Positions 1-5,773 of a stretch of 8,438 bases of DNA are shown in pieces. Numbering within the stretch: position 1 is the first letter of the stretch; each line of letters starts with the position of its first letter. Source of the stretch: Gammaproteobacteria bacterium (GTDB lineage: Bacteria > Pseudomonadota > Gammaproteobacteria > UBA9214). The stretch covers positions 1 to 8,438 of the forward strand of contig JAUVNM010000057.1 in NCBI GenBank assembly GCA_030599705.1, read 5' to 3'. The translations under genes were made by a program, and so were the position numbers. The notes under the pieces were generated by a model. The model ran no database searches. It saw nothing but the letters and a program-made list of their open reading frames with translations, and was not told the DNA's origin.

Positions 1-6
1 GGGTGT

Positions 7-48
7 CAGAGCACATTTAATGCAAATATAACCGGGAAATGTGCTCTG
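7..48. repeat. Perfect 12-bp inverted repeat downstream of tRNA-Val
   Basis: The arms CAGAGCACATTT (7-18) and AAATGTGCTCTG (37-48) are perfect reverse complements separated by an 18-nt loop. It begins about 40 nt beyond the tRNA 3' end on the minus strand, so it may act as a 3' processing or termination structure. There is no U-run after the stem on the minus strand and only a weak T-rich stretch on the plus strand, so a canonical intrinsic terminator is not supported. It could also be an intergenic repeat element or an operator of a gene outside the window. Confidence 0.6.
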
Positions 49-87
49 GCAGCATTTGTTTGAAGTGCTTGTATTACACGGTGTTAT

Positions 88-162
88 TGGTGGGCGATAC
101 TGGGATTGAACCAGTGACCCCTGCCGTGTGAAGGCAGTGCTCTCCCGCTGAGCTAATCGCCC
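88..162 (-). tRNA. tRNA-Val (anticodon CAC)
   Basis: Read on the minus strand, the acceptor 5' strand GGGCGAT pairs with ATCGCCC, followed by discriminator A and an encoded CCA end. The D arm is TTAGCTCAGCGGGAGAGCA. The anticodon stem CTGCC/GGCAG encloses the loop TTCACAC, giving anticodon CAC, which reads GUG valine codons. The T arm is CTGGTTCAATCCCAG, with AAT where TTCGAAT-type tRNAs have GAT. All stems close perfectly and the length is 75 nt with CCA, so the gene looks functional. It has its own promoter in the gap after the ornithine decarboxylase gene on the same strand. Confidence 0.96.
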
Positions 163-180
163 GTGTCCGGTTGGTTAAAG

Positions 181-209
181 ATGTTACGACCATGGCAGCG
201 GTTGGTCAA
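181..209 (-). promoter_or_regulatory. Sigma70-type promoter of tRNA-Val
   Basis: On the minus strand a -35 box TTGACC (204-209) and a -10 box TAACAT (181-186) are separated by exactly 17 nt. Transcription would start near position 174, leaving a leader of about 12 nt before the mature tRNA 5' end at 162. Position and spacing fit a dedicated tRNA promoter, though read-through from the upstream polyamine operon is also possible because no clear terminator lies between them. Confidence 0.65.
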
Positions 210-263
210 TAATCCAGGATCCAGGTAACGGTCAGGGAATAACCACAGGCCGGTAATCTTGTC

Positions 264-1415
264 TCAGGATGTACTCTCCACGAACACAAAGCGTGCATCC
301 GGCAGGGAGTTGAACCGTGTTTTCGTCGCTGCCGTGTAGGCGCCCATCTGGTGGCCGATCACGAGGTCACCGATTTCAAGTTCCGGTAGCTGGATATTTT
401 CGGCGATGATATCGATGCTGTCACAGGTCGGTCCTGCCAGGACGCTGCGCCGTGTTTCTGTGGTCTTCAGAACCTGTAGCGGGTATACGGCATGATCGAA
501 GATCTGTCCGGAGTAGGAGCCGTAGATACCATCGTCCAGGTAGTACCATGTTACGCCCTGGCGTTCTGATTTTCCGGTGACGGTGGTGATGCTGATGACG
601 GACGGGGCGACCAGGTAGCGGCCGGGCTCGGCCAGCAGATGCCAGTCATCCGGTAACGCTGCCAGCGCCTTGCGTATCGGTGCGCAGAATTCACCGATAT
701 CGATCCCGGCAAGGTCGTAATCGGCCGGGAATCCGCCACCGATGTCCAGCGTGCTCATGGGTGCACTGCTAGTCTCGCTGATGGCGAGCATCAGGTCGCG
801 GCACTGGTCTATGGCCTCGATGTGTTTGCCAGCATGTGTACACTGCGAGCCGACGTGAAAGGACAGCCCCTTGATGTGCAGGCCCAGTTGTTCCGCGGCC
901 GTGATATTGCCGGCAACCTCGTCGGGGTCACAGCCAAATTTTCTGGAGAGATCGACTGTTGCCTGAGCGCTGCGGAAGCTGACGCGCAGCAGGATGCCGA
1001 TGCGGTCGCGATAGGGCGCCAGTTTGGCAAGCTCGTCCGGGTTGTCCACGACAAAGGTCGTCGCCCCGAAGCGCAGCGCATCCCGGATTTCCCTGTCCTT
1101 CTTTATCGGGTGTGTATGGATGGTGCGATGGCCCGGTATGCTCAGCCCCATCAGCATATCCATCTCGCCGGCAGAAGCCACGTCGAACCCGCAGCCGAGT
1201 TCATCGAGGGTGGTTACGATGTATTCGTTGGGATGGGCCTTTACCGCGTAGTACAGCGCAACGCCAGGCAGGGCCTCCGACAGCAGGTGATACTGCCTTG
1301 CAAGAGTGGCGGGATTGAAGACCAGCAGGGGCGAGCCATGCCTGGCGACCAGCGCCAGGAAGGCATCCGCCTCCCGGGAAGTCGCGCCGAGGATGATTCG
1401 ACGCCCGGCGCCCAT
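264..1415 (-). CDS. Ornithine (possibly lysine/ornithine) decarboxylase, fold III, PLP-dependent
   Basis: This 383-residue protein belongs to the alanine-racemase-fold (fold III) decarboxylases, the eukaryote-like ODC group, which is unrelated to the large fold-I SpeC. Visible motifs are YYAVKAHPN with the Schiff-base lysine K59, HVGSQ at 187-191, GGGFP at 226-230 (PLP phosphate loop), EPGRYLVA at 263-270, the LDDGIYGSY segment at 293-301, and GPTCDSID with catalytic C331 and substrate-binding D332. MGAY at 357-360 supplies the late PLP-contacting tyrosine. It should decarboxylate L-ornithine to putrescine in the cytoplasm. Some members also accept lysine, giving cadaverine, and the sequence alone does not settle this. 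The ATG shares one base with the speE stop (TGATG), which indicates translational coupling and fixes the start. It is the last gene of a speD-speE-odc operon. Confidence 0.93.
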   Translation of the reverse strand: MGAGRRIILGATSREADAFLALVARHGSPLLVFNPATLARQYHLLSEALPGVALYYAVKAHPNEYIVTTLDELGCGFDVASAGEMDMLMGLSIPGHRTIHTHPIKKDREIRDALRFGATTFVVDNPDELAKLAPYRDRIGILLRVSFRSAQATVDLSRKFGCDPDEVAGNITAAEQLGLHIKGLSFHVGSQCTHAGKHIEAIDQCRDLMLAISETSSAPMSTLDIGGGFPADYDLAGIDIGEFCAPIRKALAALPDDWHLLAEPGRYLVAPSVISITTVTGKSERQGVTWYYLDDGIYGSYSGQIFDHAVYPLQVLKTTETRRSVLAGPTCDSIDIIAENIQLPELEIGDLVIGHQMGAYTAATKTRFNSLPDARFVFVESTS

Positions 1416-2266
1416 CAGTCCGTTGTGGCCAGGCTGTCGACCATGTACTGGGGGAGGGCAAAGGCCGCCTGGTGAATGGCGGGGTTGTAGTAACGTGTTT
1501 TCAGGCGGGCCTTGTCAAAACGGGATTGCAGCACGGGCAGGGCGACCTGGCGCAGTTCGCGGTTATCCGACCCCCAGCCAAAGGCCATGAAGCCGCCGTA
1601 ATAGGTCGGCACCGGGGCGCAGAAAAAACCGGTGTCGGCAAAGTGGGGCCGCATGCGCTGCGCGGTGTGCTGCAGTTCGTCCGGTTGCATGAACGGCACC
1701 CCGTTCTGGGTGACCAGCACCCCACCGGGGGCCAGGCAGTGTTTTGCCCGGGCATAGAATGCTTCGCTGAACAGGACTTCGCCGGGACCGATGGGGTCAG
1801 TACTGTCGATTATGATGACATCAAACTGTTCCGATGCGGTCCCTACATAGTTCATACCGTCATCGATCACCAGGTTCAGCCGTGGATCGTCAAAGGCGCC
1901 GGCGGAGTGGTTCGGCAGGTATTCTCTGGCCATATCGATGACGGCCCGGTCGATTTCCACTTGTGTTACCTGTTCCACGGGATGGCGCAATACTTCGCGC
2001 AGCATGCCGCCGTCACCACCACCGATAATCAATACGTGTCTTGCCTGCCCATGTGCAAACAGGGGAACATGCGCCAGCATTTCATGGTAGACGAATTCGT
2101 CCGCCTCGGTGGTTTGCACCACACCATCCAGCGTCATCACCCGTCCCAGACGGGCGTTGTGGAAGATCATCAGGTGCTGATGCTCTGTCCGGTTCTCGTA
2201 GTACAGCTTGTCGATACGAAATTCCTGGCAGATGGCATCGTACAGGGTTTCCCTGAAATGCTTCAT
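1415..2266 (-). CDS. speE: Spermidine synthase (polyamine aminopropyltransferase)
   Basis: This 283-residue cytoplasmic enzyme transfers the aminopropyl group of decarboxylated AdoMet to putrescine, giving spermidine and methylthioadenosine. An N-terminal beta domain (about 1-70) contains DGVVQTTEADEF (47-58). The Rossmann methyltransferase-like domain follows with GGGDGG (82-87), VEID (103-106, E104 binding the ribose), DDG (135-137) and the active-site loop DSTDPIGP (154-161), in which D154 is the catalytic acid/base position. PTYYGG and RYYNPAIH near the C-terminus are also typical. Length and motifs match E. coli SpeE as I remember it. The ATG lies one base after the speD stop and lacks a strong Shine-Dalgarno sequence, so translation is probably coupled to speD. 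The stop overlaps the decarboxylase start by one base. Confidence 0.97.
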   Translation of the reverse strand: MKHFRETLYDAICQEFRIDKLYYENRTEHQHLMIFHNARLGRVMTLDGVVQTTEADEFVYHEMLAHVPLFAHGQARHVLIIGGGDGGMLREVLRHPVEQVTQVEIDRAVIDMAREYLPNHSAGAFDDPRLNLVIDDGMNYVGTASEQFDVIIIDSTDPIGPGEVLFSEAFYARAKHCLAPGGVLVTQNGVPFMQPDELQHTAQRMRPHFADTGFFCAPVPTYYGGFMAFGWGSDNRELRQVALPVLQSRFDKARLKTRYYNPAIHQAAFALPQYMVDSLATTD

Positions 2267-2267
2267 T

Positions 2268-2726
2268 TCAGTCGGAGTTCATCCCGCGCAGCTGCTTGTT
2301 CACCTGCAGTCTTCCGGGTTTGAATGCGTTTTTCAGGACCGGGATGGCCCGTTCCGGTTCAGCGCCACCACACATGAAAATATCAAAAGCGGCAAAATCA
2401 CGTTCCGGCCAGGTATGGACACTGATATGGGATTCGGCGAGAACCGCAACGCCCGAGATACCGCCGCTGGATGTGAAATGGTGCAGGTGGATGTGCAGCA
2501 GGGTGGCGCCCGAGGCCTCGACCGCTGCACGCAGGACGGCTTCCATCAATTGCAGGTCATCGAGATTCCCGGCCTCCCAGAAGTCGATAATCAGGTGGGT
2601 GCCGGCAAATTCAATCCCGTTCCGGTTGACGAAATGGTCGTGTGATTCCTGTTGCCCGTCAGCCTGCTCGAAAACAGGCCATGGCTTACTGGATACTACA
2701 GCGGATGCAGCGGTGTTGTGCCCCAT
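2268..2726 (-). CDS. speD: S-adenosylmethionine decarboxylase proenzyme (short SpeH-type, pyruvoyl)
   Basis: This pyruvoyl enzyme decarboxylates AdoMet to provide the aminopropyl donor for SpeE. From the chosen ATG it is 152 residues. The core runs from GTHLIIDFWEA (42-52) through HIHLHHF (78-84) to the self-cleavage site LAESHISVHTWPE, where E98-S99 is the processing bond and S99 becomes the pyruvoyl group. H104 and C119 (in FDIFMCGG) are the processing and catalytic residues. This is the short bacterial class resembling Thermotoga and Bacillus SpeH, not the longer E. coli SpeD. The start is supported by AGGAGG nine bases upstream. The frame stays open to an ATG at 2826-2828, which would add 34 basic residues that the family does not need. 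First gene of the polyamine operon. Confidence 0.93.
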   Translation of the reverse strand: MGHNTAASAVVSSKPWPVFEQADGQQESHDHFVNRNGIEFAGTHLIIDFWEAGNLDDLQLMEAVLRAAVEASGATLLHIHLHHFTSSGGISGVAVLAESHISVHTWPERDFAAFDIFMCGGAEPERAIPVLKNAFKPGRLQVNKQLRGMNSD

Positions 2727-2735
2727 GGGCAGTGC

Positions 2736-2741
2736 CCTCCT
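2736..2741 (-). promoter_or_regulatory. Shine-Dalgarno AGGAGG deciding the speD start
   Basis: A full consensus AGGAGG on the minus strand lies nine bases before the ATG at 2724-2726. It argues for the internal start over the in-frame ATG at 2828, which has only a weaker GAGG about five bases upstream. Confidence 0.75.
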
Positions 2742-2823
2742 GAAGGCAGATGTGGAAACGATGCGTGTGTTTTTGTGCCAAAGCGCCGTTTTCTGCCAGG
2801 GAACAACGCGCGCTTGCCGCACC

Positions 2824-2835
2824 GGCATGCATGCC
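2824..2835. repeat. 12-bp perfect palindrome in the speD leader
   Basis: GGCATGCATGCC reads the same on both strands. It lies between the predicted speDE promoter and the speD start, and contains the alternative upstream ATG of the speD frame. It has no loop, so it fits a dimeric protein-binding site better than an RNA hairpin. It may be coincidental. Confidence 0.35.
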
Positions 2836-2858
2836 TCGTGGTCACGAAAGTGGCGTGA

Positions 2859-2886
2859 ATTTTAGGCAATTTGTTTGAAAATGCAA
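2859..2886 (-). promoter_or_regulatory. Predicted sigma70 promoter of the speD-speE-odc operon
   Basis: On the minus strand a -35 box TTGCAT (2881-2886) is followed after 16 nt by a -10 box TAAAAT (2859-2864). Transcription would begin near 2851, giving a leader of about 125 nt before speD. The surrounding sequence is distinctly AT-rich compared with the genes. It is the only good minus-strand match I see upstream of speD. Confidence 0.6.
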
Positions 2887-2930
2887 TAAAAATACAGGGA
2901 TTAAATTAGTGAATAAAAACAATATCGTTC

Positions 2931-2939
2931 TGCTAGAAT
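2931..2939 (+). promoter_or_regulatory. Predicted extended -10 promoter of the tviB operon
   Basis: TGCTAGAAT provides a TGn extension directly before the -10 hexamer TAGAAT. No convincing -35 box is present 16-18 nt upstream, which is compatible with an extended -10 promoter. Start near 2946 would give a leader of about 57 nt. The leader contains an imperfect stem (GGCT at 2945-2948 with AGCC at 2966-2969). I see no JUMPstart/ops element such as those common ahead of polysaccharide operons. Confidence 0.5.
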
Positions 2940-3002
2940 TCACGGGCTCAGGTTCAGGAAACTCAAGCCGATATCCGGTGTTTACCGTGGAGAAAAGTCC
3001 CT

Positions 3003-4280
3003 ATGTTTGATCTATCCGATACCCGAATCGGAATAATTGGCCTTGGCTACGTGGGGTTGCCGCTGGCAATCGAGTTTGGCAAGCAATATCCGACCATTGG
3101 GTTTGACCTGAAGCAGGAAAGAATCGACGAGCTCGGGGCCGGGCAGGATTCAACCCGCGAGGTGACCCCGGAAGAGCTGGCACAGGCTGAGCGGCTGGAA
3201 TTTACCAGCAACGCCAGTGACCTGGCAGATTGTAATGTCTATATTGTAACTGTGCCGACACCGATCGATGCGCACAAGCGCCCGGATTTTTCGTTTCTCA
3301 AGAATGCCAGCCGGACAATTGGTGGAATGATATCTGCGGGTGATGTTGTCATCTACGAATCCACAGTGTATCCCGGAGCGACCGAGGAACAGTGTATCCC
3401 GGAGATCGAGGATGTCTCCGGCCTGAAATTCAACAAGGACTTTTATGCCGGTTACAGCCCGGAACGCATCAACCCCGGTGACAAGGAGCGCCGTGTCAGC
3501 AATATTATCAAGGTGACAGCCGGATCTACACCCGAGGCCGGTGATTATGTGGATGCGTTGTACCGCAGCATTATCAGTGCCGGGACTTACCGGGCCAGCA
3601 GCCTGCGTGTCGCGGAGGCCTCAAAGGTCATAGAGAATACCCAGCGCGATCTGAATATCGCCCTGATCAACGAGCTGGCGCTCATCTGTAACCAGATGGG
3701 CATCGATACCGAGGAGGTACTTGAGGCCGCTGGTACCAAGTGGAATTTCCTCCCGTTCCGCCCGGGACTCGTTGGCGGCCACTGCATCGGTGTCGACCCG
3801 TATTACCTGACGCACAAGGCGCAGGAGCTGAGCTATTATCCTGAAGTTATCCTTGCCGGCCGGCGTCTGAATGATGACATGGGCCGGCATATCAGCGAGC
3901 AGGTCATCAAGCTGATGATGCAGAGCAAGATCCAGGTATCAGGCTCCAGGGTGCTGCTACTGGGACTGGCTTTCAAGGAAAACTGTCCGGACCTGCGCAA
4001 CAGCCGTGTCATTGATATTGCCAGGGAACTGGAAGGCTATAACGTACTGGTGGATGTGCATGATCCCTGGGTTGATCCGGATAATGCAAAGGATGAATAC
4101 GGTATTGATCTCCTGGCTGTGCCGGAACCAGGCAGCTATGATGCAGTCATCATTGCCGTCGCACATGACAGGTTTTCCGAACTGGGCGCAGAGGCTCTGC
4201 GCGCCCTGTGCAAACCGGATGGCATCCTGTATGACGTAAAGTGCCTGTTGCCGGCCGCTGCGGTTGATGGCCGGCTTTGA
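3003..4280 (+). CDS. tviB: UDP-N-acetyl-D-glucosamine 6-dehydrogenase, TviB/VipA type
   Basis: This 425-residue protein is an NAD-dependent UDP-sugar 6-dehydrogenase that oxidises UDP-GlcNAc to UDP-GlcNAc uronic acid by two successive hydride transfers. The N-terminal Rossmann domain has GLGYVG (13-18). VPTPID is at 84-89 and YESTVYPG at 118-125. The central helix region contains K208 and N212, and the active site GGHCIGVDPYYL (258-269) carries the nucleophile C261. The C-terminal UDP-binding domain includes LGLAFKENCPDLRNSR. Across its length it resembles Salmonella TviB of Vi antigen synthesis as I recall it, including FRPGLVGGHCIG and the terminal RL, and it is closer to that than to UDP-glucose dehydrogenase. 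GGAG ten bases upstream supports the ATG. It is co-oriented with the epimerase 41 bases downstream, so the two are probably co-transcribed. Confidence 0.92.
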   Translation: MFDLSDTRIGIIGLGYVGLPLAIEFGKQYPTIGFDLKQERIDELGAGQDSTREVTPEELAQAERLEFTSNASDLADCNVYIVTVPTPIDAHKRPDFSFLKNASRTIGGMISAGDVVIYESTVYPGATEEQCIPEIEDVSGLKFNKDFYAGYSPERINPGDKERRVSNIIKVTAGSTPEAGDYVDALYRSIISAGTYRASSLRVAEASKVIENTQRDLNIALINELALICNQMGIDTEEVLEAAGTKWNFLPFRPGLVGGHCIGVDPYYLTHKAQELSYYPEVILAGRRLNDDMGRHISEQVIKLMMQSKIQVSGSRVLLLGLAFKENCPDLRNSRVIDIARELEGYNVLVDVHDPWVDPDNAKDEYGIDLLAVPEPGSYDAVIIAVAHDRFSELGAEALRALCKPDGILYDVKCLLPAAAVDGRL

Positions 4281-4321
4281 ATATTTTCCGCTTGAATGAA
4301 TCTCAAGGTGAGTAACCAAAC

Positions 4322-5329
4322 ATGAAAGTACTGGTAACCGGATCCGCCGGTTTTATTGGCTCGGCATTGTCCCTGCGTCTGCTGGAACGCGGCGACGAGG
4401 TAATCGGGATAGACAACCTTAACGATTACTATGATGTCGGGCTGAAGCAGGCAAGACTCGAACGGACAACGGCCTGTGAAGGATATACAGACAAGCGTGT
4501 CAGCCTGGAGGACCGCGAGGCCATCGCCGGGATATTCAGGGAGTACCGGCCGGAACGGGTCGTTAACCTGGCCGCACAGGCCGGCGTCCGCTATTCGCTG
4601 GAAAACCCGCTGGCCTATGTCGATACGAATCTGGTCGGGTTTGCCAACATCCTCGAGGGCTGCCGCCACAATGACGTTGAGCACCTTGTCTATGCCTCGA
4701 GCAGCTCCGTGTACGGGTCGAACACCAAAATGCCGTTCTCGGTGCATGACAACGTGGATCACCCGGTGAGCCTGTATGCGGCCAGCAAGAAGGCGAATGA
4801 ATTAATGGCGCATACCTACAGCCACCTCTACCGGCTACCAACGACCGGCCTGCGCTTTTTTACGGTTTACGGCCCCTGGGGACGACCCGACATGGCCTAT
4901 TTCAGCTTCACGCAGAAGATACTCGCCGGCAAACCCATTGATGTGTTCAACAACGGAAACCACCAGCGCGACTTTACCTATATCGACGACATTATCGAGG
5001 GAGTGGTCCGTGTGCTGGACAGGATCCCGGAGCCCGACCCGGACTGGTCGGGGGATACCCCGGATTCGGCTACCAGCACGGCGCCGTACCAGCTCTACAA
5101 CATCGGTAACAATGAGCCGGTCGAGCTGATGCACTACATCGAGATACTGGAAAATTGTCTCGGAAAAAAGGCAGCAAAGAACATGCTGCCGATGCAGCCC
5201 GGCGACGTCCAGGCAACCTATGCGGATGTGGATGATCTGGTGCGTGATGTGGGTTACCAGCCGGATACCCCGGTCGCGGAGGGCATGGCCCGCTTTGTGG
5301 ACTGGTACCGGGATTACTACGCGCTATAG
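4322..5329 (+). CDS. NAD-dependent UDP-uronate 4-epimerase (UDP-glucuronate 4-epimerase, CapI/LspL type)
   Basis: This 335-residue extended short-chain dehydrogenase/reductase has the NAD-binding motif GSAGFIG (7-13), D31 after beta-2 for adenosine ribose binding, NLAAQAGVRYS (82-92), ASSSSVYG (125-132) and the catalytic pair Y152/K156 in LYAASKKANE. IDNLNDYYD and the segment with DPDW followed by TAPYQLYNIG are hallmarks of the UDP-glucuronate 4-epimerase branch (LspL, CapI), which makes UDP-galacturonate. A good AAGGTGAG lies nine bases before the ATG. Next to a TviB-type dehydrogenase, its natural substrate may be UDP-GlcNAc uronic acid, giving UDP-GalNAc uronic acid, the reaction of TviC or WbpP, although the sequence is not of that longer type. 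Cytoplasmic, precursor supply for a surface polysaccharide. Confidence 0.88.
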   Translation: MKVLVTGSAGFIGSALSLRLLERGDEVIGIDNLNDYYDVGLKQARLERTTACEGYTDKRVSLEDREAIAGIFREYRPERVVNLAAQAGVRYSLENPLAYVDTNLVGFANILEGCRHNDVEHLVYASSSSVYGSNTKMPFSVHDNVDHPVSLYAASKKANELMAHTYSHLYRLPTTGLRFFTVYGPWGRPDMAYFSFTQKILAGKPIDVFNNGNHQRDFTYIDDIIEGVVRVLDRIPEPDPDWSGDTPDSATSTAPYQLYNIGNNEPVELMHYIEILENCLGKKAAKNMLPMQPGDVQATYADVDDLVRDVGYQPDTPVAEGMARFVDWYRDYYAL

Positions 5330-5355
5330 CCGTGCCGGCCCACGCGGATATATGC

Positions 5356-5389
5356 CTTATAAACTATATAAGTAAGTTACGTTAACTTA
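5356..5389. promoter_or_regulatory. Two abutting AT-rich dyads, candidate operator
   Basis: Dyad 1 is CTTATA-N5-TATAAG (5356-5372). Dyad 2 is TAAGTTA-N3-TAACTTA (5373-5389). They follow each other without a gap and end two bases before an extended -10 element, so they cover the region where a -35 box and activator or repressor sites would lie. The stems are almost all A/T, so they make poor terminators but plausible dimer-binding sites. No regulator can be assigned from sequence. Confidence 0.5.
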
Positions 5390-5390
5390 T

Positions 5391-5399
5391 TGTTATAAT
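5391..5399 (+). promoter_or_regulatory. Extended -10 promoter of the S24-like gene
   Basis: TGTTATAAT is a perfect consensus TATAAT (5394-5399) with the TGn extension. There is no good -35 hexamer at 16-18 nt, as is usual for extended -10 promoters. A start near 5406 would give a leader of about 55 nt before the ATG at 5462. This indicates that the gene is transcribed separately from the epimerase upstream. Confidence 0.6.
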
Positions 5400-5461
5400 A
5401 AACATTAATATCCAACATCTGGATGGTTAACGGGTAGCGGGAATACAGGTCAGGTATCGAA

Positions 5462-5773
5462 ATGCAGGAAGACAGTTGTGGCGCCGAGCCGTTTGCCTTG
5501 CGGGTGATTGGCGACACCATGGCGCCGGAGTTCAAGGACGGTTGCATTATCATCATCGACCCGGAAGGCGTGGTCTCGGATGGTTGTTATGTGCTGGCGC
5601 AGCATAATGATGAATACATCTTTCGCCAGCTGGAGTTTGGTGAAGGAAAGTATTACCTGAAAACCCTGCGCGACGGACATGACACCATTGAGCTGCCGGA
5701 CCTTCGGACCATTGCAGGCGTTGTTGTACAGCAGGCGGGACGGCGCCGGGCTGACCGCAAGCACTACGTCTGA
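5462..5773 (+). CDS. S24/LexA-C-terminal-like small protein with substituted catalytic dyad
   Basis: This 103-residue protein corresponds to the self-cleavage (peptidase S24) domain of LexA or UmuD, without any helix-turn-helix. RVIGDTM (14-20) aligns with the LexA motif carrying the nucleophilic serine. FKDGCIIIIDPEGVVSDGCYVLA (24-46) matches the MDGD...V.NGQ..VA strands, and EYIFRQL (51-57) aligns with the strand bearing the catalytic lysine. Here the serine position is T19 and the lysine position is R55, so autoproteolysis looks unlikely or altered. There is no signal peptide or membrane segment. AGGT lies six bases before the ATG, a modest ribosome site. The last 10 bases overlap the 3' end of the convergent rhodanese gene. 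Its function is unknown; a regulatory or binding role of the fold is possible. Confidence 0.78.
   Translation: MQEDSCGAEPFALRVIGDTMAPEFKDGCIIIIDPEGVVSDGCYVLAQHNDEYIFRQLEFGEGKYYLKTLRDGHDTIELPDLRTIAGVVVQQAGRRRADRKHYV

Noticed and set aside
212..225. Tandem 7-bp direct repeat ATCCAGG-ATCCAGG upstream of the tRNA promoter
   Set aside because: Two short copies only, with no integrase gene or matching tRNA-end duplication, so there is no support for an attachment site.
88..263. tRNA gene as a possible integration site for a genomic island
   Set aside because: No integrase, no duplicated tRNA 3' end elsewhere in the window, and neighbouring genes are housekeeping in type.
822..1475. 217-codon open frame on the plus strand, antisense to the ornithine decarboxylase gene
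   Set aside because: It lies almost entirely inside a convincing gene and has no recognisable motif. It arises from codon bias of the real gene.
1472..2323. 283-codon open frame on the plus strand, antisense to speE
   Set aside because: speE on the other strand carries every family motif. The antisense translation has no recognisable domain or good ribosome site, so it is a composition shadow.
2727..3002. Riboswitch or small RNA in the divergent region
   Set aside because: I could draw only short or imperfect stems and recognise no known riboswitch core. The region is adequately explained by two promoters and leaders.
4136..4762. 208-codon minus-strand frame across the tviB-epimerase junction
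   Set aside because: It is antisense to two strongly supported enzymes and has no domain features or promoter.
5330..5350. GC-rich stretch after the epimerase as an intrinsic terminator
   Set aside because: Only a poor, interrupted stem can be drawn and no T-run follows it.
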